Assembly: GCA_023014335.1 (NCBI GenBank)
Contig: JAECYW010000012.1
Span: 1,922,001 to 1,986,000, forward strand
DNA: 64,000 nucleotides
DNA from: Galerina marginata
Taxonomy: Eukaryota; Basidiomycota; Agaricomycetes; Agaricales; Galerinaceae
Direction: 5' to 3'
A program made the translations under genes and the position numbers. This document shows, piece by piece, positions 21,547 to 31,559 of the stretch. The notes beneath the pieces were generated by a model. It was given only the letters and a program-made list of their open reading frames with translations, searched no databases and had not been told where the DNA came from. Position 1 is the first letter of the stretch, and each line of letters begins with the position of its first letter.

Positions 21547-22293
21547 ACTAGTAGCTGCATTTTTCATCATGCAAACGCGGTGGCTGCCCTACAGGGTCTG
21601 GTTCTACCACCGCAAATGAAAATTTTTTCATTCAATTTCCGATGTTTGTTTCATTCCAGTAAATTCATCAATTTTTGTCTCATTCTTTCTGCAAAAATGC
21701 TTCATTCTGCTTTTCATTCCAGTTTTTTCTCTTTCATTCCAATTCCAACCTGTTTCATTCCCTTTCTATTCTGTTTCATCTCCATTTTCTTCTGTTTCAT
21801 TCCGGTAATTTTGTTTCATTCCTGTTTCATTTTATTTCAATTTTTTCCGGTCACATTTTCATTCAATGACATGTATTTCATTCTTTTAGGGCAGTAGTTT
21901 CAATCATTTATGAACTTCTAAATAAGGAAAAAAACTCCAACCTCTATTGTTCTAGGGCTGCTGCCCATTGCAGGGGGGTGGGGGGCCTATTGGGATTAAT
22001 TTTTAATTTGAGGCTCAAATTAAAAAAGAGTGCAAAGAAATATTGAGAAATAAGCCACTTAGCACCCTGTTATATTGATTATATAATTGATTCCCTTAAC
22101 AGGGCCTTTGATATGAGAATGAAACAGCTGCCATGAAGGAATGAAAGAGAACTATCGGAATGAAATATTTAGAGGGAATGAGACAAAATGAAAATTTAGT
22201 CAGAATGAAACGAACGTCGGAAATGAATGATGGTAGAACCAGACCCTGTAGGGCAGCCACCGCGTTTTCATCATTCAAATGGTAGCTACCAGT
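21547..22293. mobile_element. hAT-like MITE B, 747 bp
   Basis: The ends read ACTAGTAGCTGCATTTTTCA and, in reverse complement, ACTGGTAGCTACCATTTGAA, then share the almost identical core CGCGGTGGCTGCCCTACAGG and on for about 70 bases. The left arm carries many TTTCATTCC words and the right arm many GGAATGAAA words. The flanks GGCCAAAC and CGCCAAAG match at 6 of 8 positions, consistent with an old 8-bp hAT target duplication. Noncoding. Confidence 0.65.
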
Positions 22294-22869
22294 CCGCCAA
22301 AGGCAGAGACAAAGCACAGACCAAGGAAACAAACACGTCTGCCACAGCATTTGCGTTTGTTGGACAACCTAGCCGCCCTTTGGACTCCCACTCCGCCCCT
22401 TACCCTGCCCCTTTGCCCTGGGTGCTGACATCTCCCAGCCTGTAGTCCATGTCACATGTGGACTGCAATGCAAGAAAGTGTTGGCTCGGGCTATATGGGA
22501 GGTAAGGAGTTCAGATGACAACTTGGGAGGGCACTCCTCGTTGACTGCGCATGGTCATCCGCTGACAAGTTTGCAGTCCACCAACGGTGCATCCCAAAGC
22601 AAAGACAAACTGCTTGTAACCCATGGCGCAAATGCAAAGGCGCAAAGAGAAGGCACAGGAGGCTGGATGAGCAGGATGGACGAGGGTGCAAGGAGACAGC
22701 GCAGAGGGCTTGGAGGGCTGGACAAGGTGAACAGGTGGTTTGTTGTTGCCGCCGCTGTTCTCCCTGCTTCCATATACAAAAATTTAATGTCGTAGCACAC
22801 TCACTAATATATTGATATTTCTCTACAAGCATATAAGAGGGTGAGAAGCCTAGGCCTTCCACTGGGTAT
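22294..22869. other. Region without a supportable gene
   Basis: A 105-codon frame at 22478-22795 is open, with a basic Gly/Arg-rich stretch (RMDEGARRQRRGLGGLD), but the opposite strand is also open and no domain is recognised. It may belong with the GC-rich ORFs left of MITE B. Confidence 0.2.
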
Positions 22870-23170
22870 TTACCTATAAAATTGGTACTGATAGATTCGC
22901 ATTTTCATCCTAATTACAGCTGTGTCTATAAAAGTGAAGGGAGCAATAAGCTGAGCCCACCAAAGGGCAAAAACGGTAGACATTTGGTGGAAATCTATTT
23001 ATAACACTCATCCTATGGTGCCTGTAGGTATCATTAATTTGTTTGACCACTTCCAGTGCACATTTTGCCATAGATTTTACATCAGTAGGTTCGCATTTAC
23101 AAGTACATTATGAATATGTATTGAGAATTGGAGGGAGGAAAGGAATGAAGGGAATATAGCATGAAAATTG
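22870..23170 (+). repeat. Repeat family F, copy 2
   Basis: Opposite in orientation to the 18960-19370 block and sharing its ordered words (ATAAAATTGGTACTGATAG, TTACAGCT, AAATCTATTTATAA, GAATATGTATTGAGA, AAATCTATTTTTATTG). Noncoding as far as can be seen. Confidence 0.45.
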
Positions 23171-23284
23171 AACAAATCTATTTTTATTGCCCATCCAAAA
23201 GGAGCCGAAAAGGTGCGGGACACGTCCGAAAATGGAACTGGGACCCCATTGGGACTCATGGAATCCGTTGCAGATTTGAGTTCG

Positions 23285-23520
23285 ATTTATTCCCACACCT
23301 AAAGGCGCCCAAAAGCGCCCAAATGATGAGCAGCACCTATTATACAGTGCCCGACATCATGGGGGGGCATTGTTTACATATGTTTACTATCCCCCGCCAC
23401 CCTAGAGCACCCATACACCTGCCCCCAGCCCGCCCAACCACCCTAGAGGAGCATACTATATAGGGACTGCCCAATGGCAGACTGCAAAAACGCGGTCTGG
23501 ATGTATGAGGGCTCACTGCA
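23285..23520 (-). repeat. Repeat family E, copy 1
   Basis: In reverse complement this block matches 30848-31080: both have TACATCCAGA near one end, GGTGCTCT, TATGTAAACAATGCCC, GATGTTGGGCACTG or GATGTCGGGCACTG, and CATCATTTGGGCGCTTTTGG. About 230 bases, noncoding. Confidence 0.6.
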
Positions 23521-23572
23521 AAAAGGCAGTGTTTCATACATAAATCTAGCTGACATGGCTGATCCGAAGAAT

Positions 23573-24210
23573 GGGACCCACAACTACGGTGCCAATGCAG
23601 CACCACCTGACAAATCAAGTAACAAGCTCGCGAACCCAGAACACAAGGGATGGGAACTGCCGAGTCTCGACCATGATGGCTTCTCAAGTCTCGACCTTAC
23701 TGTAAAAGGAAGGATTGCCGAGCCGAGTCCCATGGACATCTCAGGCAAAACGCATACATGTGCCAACCAGAAAGATAGCTTATGCAAGAAACAGATAGCT
23801 TAGTAAATGAGAAAACTTGGCATCCGGTTCAGACGTTTGTAAAAGGCCAAGTCCTTCATTGTATCACATGTAAAGTATTATTCTCAGTAGTATAAAAGCT
23901 GTACATGTACGTAGAAAAAGACAAGCAATTTACCACCCACAAGATTATATCTTGAACGTTCACCAGAACCTCTTTGAGACTTCTAAGTGTTAACTTGACT
24001 TTGCAGAATTTCCAATAAACAGATTTATTTGTCTTAGAAAGAATTTCACCTTTTGTGATCAGAGTGAACGTACTTGATTTTGAAAGACTTAAGGACTTGA
24101 ACAACAATCTCTTACACCTGTCATCTATTTGACTTGAAGAGGCTTCAGTGGCCATCCGATTAGCCGGCGTTACTGCAGTACTTTGCGGAGACAGGGAGGT
24201 TCAAGGAAAC
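23573..24210 (-). repeat. LTR-like block L, copy 1
   Basis: Near-identical in reverse complement to 48860-49500. One end reads TGTCTCCGCAAAGTACTGCA, and the other ends near ATTCTTCGGATCA, so TG...CA limits are possible. A third, more diverged copy lies within 33980-34110 (CTCTAATCACAAGGGTGAAA against CTCTGATCACAAAAGGTGAA). Apparent ORFs here (23474-23803) are by-products of the repeat. Probably an LTR or solo LTR of a Gypsy-like element. Confidence 0.5.
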
Positions 24211-24529
24211 ACATGGTAATCTAACACCACCAAAGGAGAAGAAAGAGGGAGAGGACGGCAAGCAAGGGTAAGGCAGTGGGTGCTATTTTTATTTATTCAT
24301 CTATCTATTTTTCCCCTTTCTACCATACAATTACTAATGATACCACACTCACAATTAACTGCATACCCTATACCACAGCAACCTCATATTTGCATCACCA
24401 GTGACACCGCAGACTTCCAAAGGAGGCTCCTATCGTCGATCTAGTATTGGAGACATTGATAGAATATACTACTAGATAGAACCACTGTAGCATATGTCTG
24501 ACATAGGGTTTGGCCCCAACGGACAATAA

Positions 24530-24760
24530 AGGTAGTGTGTTGCGTGTCTAAGACCTGGACTGTGGTAGAGGCAACTCAGATAGTTGTAGACTACACCGGA
24601 CATTGCAGAGTTTTATTCCTGTTGAGTAGGGTTTCGGTAACCCCAAGAGAGTCATACGTGTCCCAGAGGTCTAAAGTAACCAAGTCCCATACACGTCTCA
24701 TTGACGTATCCCGCGATCCCAAGAGGCAGAGTCTTTGATTTTGTTATCTATTTTCAGCTT
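24530..24760 (+). repeat. LTR-like fragment related to 33650-33910
   Basis: The words AAGACCTGGACTGTGGTAG, TTGTAGACTA, GGACATTG and GGGTTTCGGTAACC recur in order, in reverse complement and diverged, at 33900 down to 33790. It lies beyond block L in the same composite repeat. 24211-24529 between them has no gene. Confidence 0.45.
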
Positions 24761-24811
24761 CCCCAATTACAAACCTTTAGTGTTCACCCTTAGGTCAACA
24801 CGTCCATTCTA

Positions 24812-25844
24812 CTGTGAATGGTCAGGTAGTTAGCCATTCTAACTTGTCTGTCACGCTAATTAGTTGGATGTGCATGATTTCAATGAAATTTTTTGATAAT
24901 GTAAACTGGAAACATATTGAGAGTTGCTTTATATAATTTTTAGATTTTTAAGACAGAGTAGAACCTCAGCATGAATATTTTTTCGAACGAAGGTCGAGAA
25001 ATCGTCAAAACCAGGTAGTTAGCCACGCTGTCAAGGACTTGTCAACCGGCCATCATATCAGTTGTCAAGCGGCAATCCAACTGATGTAGGCGCGCGACAA
25101 TGCTGACTGGCAAGACCTGGGTTGTTCAGATTGGTCTGCTGCACGCAAAATTGAAGATAACATTCTAATTTTTTTTGTGTAAGATTCAGAACACCTGAGC
25201 CTTTCAATTAATTGCATTTTCATGATTTTTAACTTAGATATGGTCTATATCTCTCTAAAGTTATTTGCTACTGTTCATATCACCTCTTTCTGGTTTCGGT
25301 GGCTCACAAGCTCGAAAAAAAATTGGAAAATTACTTTGTGTATTTTTTTATGCCTCTTTAACATTTTCTTATGACAGAAAAAATTTCATCTTCACCGTCT
25401 GTCTCCTTCTCTTGCAATGTGTCTCCCAGTCTGGGAAGTTAAATAGAGAATATTTCCTTAATGTACACGAAGAAATATGTAATTACAGTAGAATTTTATG
25501 CTGAAGATCTGTTAAATGCTCTTTATTTTCCAACCAGTGGCCCCCCCTTGGAGCCGTGCAAAGAAATTCCCAAAGACGAAGGATTTCAGAGGGCGGAGAG
25601 GTGCTCTACCATTTTAGGCATGTTGCTATATTTAGCTAAATTGTTCTCATGCTAAAAAATCATGTAGCTTCAGTCGTCCTTTAGCACAGAAAACAAGAAA
25701 TCATGGATTTTTTTTTCATAAGGTGCTCAAGAAAGCCATTATACAAGAGATTATGCAAAAAAAATGGAAGGGACAGCATAATTACAGCCCGGGCGGCTCC
25801 AATGGCTAACTACCTGGTTTGGCTAACTAGGTGAACAGCCACAG
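24812..25844. mobile_element. TA-flanked MITE family T, copy 1 (1033 bp)
   Basis: The ends read CTGTGAATGGTCAGGTAGTT and, in reverse complement, CTGTGGCTGTTCACCTAGTT. They match at 20 of 25 terminal positions, with TA on each side (24810-24811, 25845-25846). The TAGTTAGCCA phrase is repeated inside both arms. The interior is AT-rich; the ORFs at 25265-25655 are short and unrecognised. A second copy lies inverted at 50566-51516 and a 24-base remnant at 48836-48859. Confidence 0.7.
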
Positions 25845-25846
25845 TA

Positions 25847-26010
25847 TGTGAATGCGTACTTTTCCCGGTACCAGACGGATTCTTCAGATTAGTCTTGTTA
25901 TTATGAAAATACCTGTCCCTCCCAAAAAGAACTGATCAATTAATTTGATTATTTGATTGGGTGCTTAACGCTCGTCAAGTGTTAGGATTGATTTACTGTG
26001 TTGACTGATA
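25847..26010 (-). repeat. Composite repeat segment, copy 1
   Basis: Near-identical in reverse complement to 48675-48835, including the words GGTACCAGACGGATTCTTCA, CCTGTCCCTCCCAAAAAGAA and GTTAGGATTGATTTACTGTG. A diverged relative is at 33500-33580 (CACCCAATCAAATA, GGGAGGGACAG). A short TG microsatellite follows at about 26011-26023. Confidence 0.6.
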
Positions 26011-26211
26011 GTGTGTGTGTGTGTGATAGGGGATTAGATTTTATTAAAAGTCTACCTATTGAGTCATCTACATGTTTCAAAACTACCCCACAGCAAGCAT
26101 CTCACCGATGAATTGAATTTCATTTCTGAATGACTTGCAGCAACTTGGATGAAGCTGGAGCAAACTTGCGGTGACTAAACTGATGCTGTAGAATTGTTGT
26201 GACTAGGTTAA

Positions 26212-27606
26212 TGCTCTGCCAGAGAATATTCCACAGAATATTCCAGAGAATATTCCAGAGAATATTCCAGAGAATATTCCAGAGAATATTCCAGAGAATA
26301 TTCCAGAGAATATTCCACAGAATATTCCACAGAATATTTCAGAGAATATTCCAGAGAATATTCCAGAGAATATTCCACAGAATATTTCAGAGAATATTTC
26401 AGAGAATATTCCAGAGAATATTCCAGAGAATATTCCAGAGAATATTCCACAGAATATTCCAGAGAATATTCCAGAGAATATTCCACAGAATATTCCACAG
26501 AATATTCCACAGAATATTCCACAGAATATTCCACAGAATATTCCACAGAATATTCCACAGAATATTCCACAGAATATTCCACAGAATATTCCACAGAATA
26601 TTCCACAGAATATTCCACAGAATATTCCACAGAATATTCCACAGAATATTCCACAGAATATTCCACAGAATATTCCACAGAATATTCCACAGAATATTCC
26701 ACAGAATATTCCACAGAATATTCCACAGAATATTCCACAGAATATTCCACAGAATATTCCACAGAATATTCCACAGAATATTCCACAGAATATTCCACAG
26801 AATATTCCACAGAATATTCCACAGAATATTCCACAGAATATTCCACAGAATATTCCAGTGGTAAACTACTTCCTTTCAAGACAGATTACCTAGTACCAGT
26901 AGAGTTAGAATCTACAACTAGGGCCCCTAGCAATCCAGCTCAGGAACGCTTTCAGCAGCGCGTCTCAGCTAGTGTTGATCATCAACAAAAACAAGTTACT
27001 ATCGAGCCTGAAGATATAATCAGGCGCACCTCTAGTCCCGTACTTCTTTTATCACAAAACACAGCATCGAACACAACCTTACCAGTTCATAACAAGAGTC
27101 CCATTACCAATCAGATAATCATGCCTATGCCACTGCCTGGAGCAAAGGACACACCCAAGTTTGATGACGAGCATCCTGCGGAATTACTACGCTTCATCAA
27201 TAAAATGAAAGACTTGTACAAGCTCCATAATATTAAAGATGATAAAGCCAAAAATGCGACTCTCAGCAAATATACATCAGCGGTCACCAAATCCGAGTGG
27301 CGAGCGTTTGATTCATTTACAAAGAAATGGGTTGGTTACAAGAAAGAAATTATTAGGAGTTACCCAGAGGCCTCAGCATTGGAGACCAGGTCCCTAGAAA
27401 GATTAGAGAAAATATTATGGGCACGATCAGGCAGCAAGCGTATTAAGGCCCATGAGTTAGCTGAGCTACTAAGCCTTAAATGTTCGTTCTGTGTGGAAGC
27501 AGCAAGGCTACAAGTCCCCCCAAAACTTCTGTCTAACAGAGAGTTGGTCATTAAGTTTTATTCATGTCTTCACCCTGATTTTATAAGAAGAATTGTGTAC
27601 TTTTCA
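26212..27606 (+). pseudogene. Retrotransposon gag ORF with in-frame minisatellite N-terminus
   Basis: One frame is open from just after a TAA at 26209 through the minisatellite (reading repeated TEYS or REYS tetrapeptides) into SGKLLPFKTDYLVPVE and a Ser/Gln-rich linker. It then reaches the gag-like part beginning MPMPLPGAKDTPKFDDEHPA at 27121, then LLRFINKMKDLYKLHNI and SEWRAFDSFTKKWVGYKKEI. The last part is the usual N-terminal capsid pattern of fungal Gypsy gags. The frame breaks at about 27605, where a MITE begins, and no RT follows. The true start is unknown; ATG 27121 is the first clear one. Confidence 0.6.
26220..26857. repeat. 12-bp minisatellite, array 1
   Basis: About 53 tandem units of AGAATATTCCAC or AGAATATTCCAG. 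Each unit holds the palindrome GAATATTC. The left third mixes CAC and CAG units with a few TTC to TTT changes (AGAATATTTCAG); the right two thirds (from about 26480) are almost perfectly homogeneous AGAATATTCCAC, which points to recent local expansion. All six frames are open because the unit is a multiple of three without stops. It lies directly upstream of, and in frame with, the gag ORF. Confidence 0.95.
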
Positions 27607-27611
27607 GTCCC

Positions 27612-28440
27612 CCACCTTATGAGGTCTTTACTGTGCCCCACCCGGAATGGGCGGATTCTGCCGGATTCCAGTGCATTTCCGCCCCAGCCAAAAGTGCAAA
27701 TTCCACCGGAATATTGCCAAAAATGCTGATTCCGCTAGAATTTATTCCAGAAAAAAACCGGAATGGGACTGGAACGGAATGATCGACTGGAATGGAATGA
27801 TCTGACATAACTAAGGGTTTGATGCCATCAAAACAGGTCTGAGAACCTTGAAAACAGTAGAGGAATAGCCACAATAGTCTCAATTTCAGTGATTTTCAGA
27901 CTAACTCACTCAATTCTTCACTGCAAAATGAGTTTTCAGGTTTGTTTTGAAGGAATAATCATGTTTGATGGTATTTATAGTTGTTTGTATGTGTTAGGAC
28001 CCCTGAAAATCACTCATTTGCCAATCTTATGGTGGGAACACATAACTTGGCACATTTTGCATCCCTGCAAAATAGTCTGGGCGTGGGAGTGATAAATCCA
28101 CCAACCCTACTCACCAAAAATAGAACATTCTGACTATAATAAAGTTAAATAAACAGCAACACACCTATGAGCTGCACTCAATGTTGTGCCCCATTCCTGA
28201 GCAAATTTGAGTCTATTCACTCCACCGGAATCTGCTGGAATTTGCTATTATTTGTAAAAATGTGATTCCAGTCTATTCTGGTCCATTCCAGTGGATTCCG
28301 GTGGATTACAGTCTACCATTCTGCTGGAATCCACTGGAATCCACCGGATTTTCCCACTTTTTCAGCCTTATTTGCTCAAATTCCACTGGAATCCACCAGA
28401 ATCCGGCGGAATAGGTGGGGCAAGGTAAAGTACAGCATTT
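27612..28440 (+). mobile_element. MITE family G, copy 1 (about 830 bp)
   Basis: The left end CTTTACTGTGCCCCACC and the reverse complement of the right end CTTTACCTTGCCCCACC are inverted. Both arms carry many copies of ATTCC(G/A)(G/C)(T/C)GGA, for example in CGGATTCTGCCGGATTCC. An inverted, nearly full copy lies at 34113-34925. The interior (27880-28150) matches between copies and is noncoding. It interrupts the gag ORF at 27605. Confidence 0.6.
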
Positions 28441-28629
28441 TGTCATGGCCATCCAGGCTGCTAAAGTTAACAGTAGTGTAAACACGTCAGTCAAATATGG
28501 CGGAAACTGATGAACTTGTGCTCACAAAGGGGATACTATCTCTCCTGGAGCTGCTTTTTCAATTTGGTTGCTAAAGTTAAAGGGTAAGAACAAAGTAGAT
28601 AGCTAGTTCTCATACAGAAATACTTACCT

Positions 28630-30545
28630 ATGGTCGCTGACTTGCACCCCTGCAGGGTTGACGTCCATTCCAACAAGTGTAGTAGCAGCTAAGGACGCAC
28701 ACTTCACATGAGCACTGAAAACAAACAGTAAGTGTTAAATCATGTTCCTGGTAGAACTGAGTGTACCTGTTTTGATTGGGGGCATGGTCAACTTGCATTT
28801 CCTCTCCAGGCGCCTTGATATCAGGTGGGGAGGATACCGGAGTGTCCTGAATTTCAGTGCTATAGTATAAAGGTGAGAATAGATCAAACAGCATATTTTG
28901 AGTTGGCTTACAAGACTTTCCCTGGAGTATCAACCTGCATTTGATCCCTCTTTGCTTGCATCATGTCCGGTGAGTCCTGAATACTATCCCTAAAACTATC
29001 TGGTAAAATTAAGTTCGAGTTTTAAAAATTCTGAGCCTCACTCCTTTTTTTTGTTAACGTCAATTTCTTTCTGCCTATCCTGTTGGGTCTGAGGATGTAC
29101 AAGTCCGATCTCCAAGTCTCCACTTCTGTTAAAATTGGTGAGATTGATGTAGAACATATCAGAAATAGGGTTCTTACTTGTCTTCGCCAAAAGAATCAAC
29201 TTCCATCTGCTAAACTTCAATATCAGGCAGTTGGAGACTAAAATCGCCAGCAGAAGTGGAGGAAATAAGCAGTTATATTCAGTCAAACAAATGAAGTAAT
29301 GGTGGAGATCATACCTTTCATTTGCATCTACGTCAATTGGGTCATTACTAATGTCTTTGGCCATTGAAGTTCTTAGTATCTCCTGCTTGACCTGCAGCGT
29401 AGCATTGGGAACGCCATGAATAGAAGATAGGGCACCCAAGACTGTCTGCATAACCGCCGTAGGGGGAGGTGGAGGAGATTCTCCAAGTGCCTGACTGTTG
29501 GTCAAGTTCTCCGCATTCTTCAGCGCTAACTTGGCAGCATCAAGACAAGATTTGGCAGTAACTTTAAATTCTGAGCAAGAGTATCAGCAAAAATTCAAAT
29601 CTTCACAAAAAAAGATATCAACTATACCAGGAAGCTGGCTGTCAGGCAGATTTTTTTTGCAATTAACGGTGTTGTATACAGCCTGCGCAGCATCAAGGTT
29701 TTTCTGACAATCTCCAAGGGTGTGAGGGCCTAGATCCTCAATTAATAAAGTTTTGAAGTAAAGTAGAAGAAATCAAATACTGTTTAATGGAGAGCTTTCC
29801 ATGTTTACGTTTAAGCAGTTGGGTTTGGAGGTGGTGAACTTCAGTAAGGTGGAACGCAAAATACGGGAGCGCATGTACAACTTATGCATTCTATCCTGAA
29901 TTTCACTAAGTTCATTCATGTCTGACTTGTCTTGTTGCACGGTTTGGTATGCACTGTTCCATTGCTGCTAAAGAACGGTTTGCTAGGTGCTGGCGTACGG
30001 GTCCCAGAAATGTTCCATCTGGCAAAATCCATTGTGTGGTTGGTTCAATCAATCTTTTTCCTCTCGTCAAATCGAGATTGATCTACATGTCTGGTGTCCA
30101 GATAATTTACACAGCATAGCAGTTCAAGTTTCCTTGTGCGTCCTCTCAATTCCTCTCAGATTTCATACACTCTGTTTATTGTGACTTCCTTTTACTGGTG
30201 CAAAAGTTGAAGTACACGGAGGGAGAAAGCAGCCATATCCACATCGATCAACACTTTCCTAATGGGTTAGAAGCATGAGAACATCAGGATGGTTCTGAAT
30301 TAGCAAGGTCATGTTGGAGAATTTGAATCTCGGTATCAAATATTCCACAAGTGAGAAGATGTTTCACGGTGATCATGCAGTGCAGGTTAAGTAACCCAGG
30401 GGGAACTTGACATTTTAAATTCAGCATACAAGTCTTTCCAACAACTTTCGACCTGACCCGTCCTTTATTCCTATCTTCCCTTCCAGCCGATTTTCCAGCT
30501 ATCCAAAATGTTGTTGCTCCTAAGGCAAGAACACCTTTGATAGCA
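28630..30545 (-). pseudogene. Unknown multi-exon gene, partly decayed
   Basis: The minus strand shows a series of exon-like stretches with good splice sites. They include FIAIKGVLALGATTFWIAGK (about 30540), RKVLIDVDMAAFSLRVLQLL (about 30240), IEPTTQWILPDGTFLGPVRQ (about 30020), DMNELSEIQDRMHKLYMRSR (about 29900), NLDAAQAVYNTVNCKKNLPD (about 29690), VTAKSCLDAAKLALKNAEN (about 29540), TAVMQTVLGALSSIHGVPNA (about 29430) and three small exons with the motif (Q/E)M(Q/E)VD near 29190, 28940 and 28770. Introns are about 50-100 bases. Frames do not all join, so it may be a pseudogene. The repeated MQVD exons suggest exon duplication. Family not recognised. Confidence 0.4.
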
Positions 30546-30607
30546 ATGAACTGTGAATATTAATACACTCTATTAACTTTAGATGGCAATACTGATGTTG
30601 TTGAGCG

Positions 30608-30745
30608 AGTGGTAGCTACCACTTGTGTGATATATAATAGGCAAATGCCTGCACAGCGACTTGTTTGCTGCCAGGCTTGTTAATGATATGAAATACTGTA
30701 GCAAACAAAGCCTATACATCACACAGAGTGGTAGCTACTAGTGGT
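30608..30745. mobile_element. hAT-like MITE C (short)
   Basis: Starts GAGTGGTAGCTACCACTTGT and ends with the inverse GAGTGGTAGCTAC. It shares GGTAGCTACCACTT and CCTGCACAG with MITE A, so it is a short member of the same family. It runs directly into MITE D. Confidence 0.45.
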
Positions 30746-30851
30746 TCGGTTCGGTTTTTTGCACTTTCTGAATTTTGATAGACCGGTCCCGGTCTGCGGT
30801 TAATGCTCTCGAGGCCAAAAAACTGGACCAGACCGGACTTTCAAACACTAG
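30739..30851. mobile_element. hAT-like MITE D (about 113 bp)
   Basis: Begins CTAGTGGTTCGGTTCGGTTT and ends ...TTTCAAACACTAG, giving CTAGTG inverted ends, with further inverted words inside (GGTCCCGGTC, GACCGGAC). The TAGTGGTTCGG start is typical of fungal hAT nonautonomous elements. It abuts MITE C at its left and repeat E at its right. Confidence 0.4.
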
Positions 30852-31080
30852 TTATACATCCAGAGCACGTTTTTGCAATACTGCAAAAAGGCAATCAGCT
30901 ATGTATTATGCACCCATAGGGTGGGTAGGCCTGCTGGGGGTATGTACGTATATAGGTGCTCTGGGGTGCAGGACATAGTAAATATATGTAAACAATGCCC
31001 TCCATGATGTTGGGCACTGCCTAATGGGTGCTGCTCATCATTTGGGCGCTTTTGGGCGCCTTTAGGCATGGGAATAAATC
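30848..31080 (+). repeat. Repeat family E, copy 2
   Basis: Same family as 23285-23520 but in the opposite orientation. Shared words include TATGTAAACAATGCCC and GCTGCTCATCATTTGGGCGC. The following 31081-31559 has only short ORFs without support. Confidence 0.55.
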
Positions 31081-31559
31081 ATGCAGGGTTTTCAAATATT
31101 GATAGCAATTAAATTTGCCTGCTGCTTGTCATTGGGGGCAGGTTTTGGGGCTGTAAAAGCACCAGAGGGTATATATTAGTACCCAGTGTGACGTCATCAT
31201 AAGCGTTGCACATTGTATGCATCGCACTTCAAATCATTTCAAATCATTTTGAGGTAGTTTAACACTAGTCAGCAATTGTACTAGTGTACATGCTCCTGCT
31301 CTAGAAATTCCAGATTTTCTCCCAACTTCCGTCCACCATGCACCATCCCCAAGGCTGCCAGCAAAACCAAAAAAGTCAAGGCAGCAAGCAAAAAACCAAC
31401 TTTTGAATGTGTGTGCATTGGCGGCTGCAAAGGCCAAAAACAACAGATATCCAATGCTCTGTTCAAAAAGCATGCAAAATTTAGATAGCTAGATATGTAT
31501 GATGGGTCATACCGGACAAAAATACAAAGACTCTGTAAATGCACTTCAGTGGCCCCTTA

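Noticed and set aside
23474..23803. 109-codon ORF conserved in a second copy at 49258-49515
   Set aside because: Both copies lie inside an LTR-like repeat and the similarity extends equally into noncoding parts, so conservation reflects recent duplication, not coding constraint.
26199..26879. Long ORFs of HRIF or EYSV repeats on both strands
   Set aside because: They are by-products of a stop-free 12-bp tandem repeat that is open in every frame. Only the frame shared with gag is worth attention.
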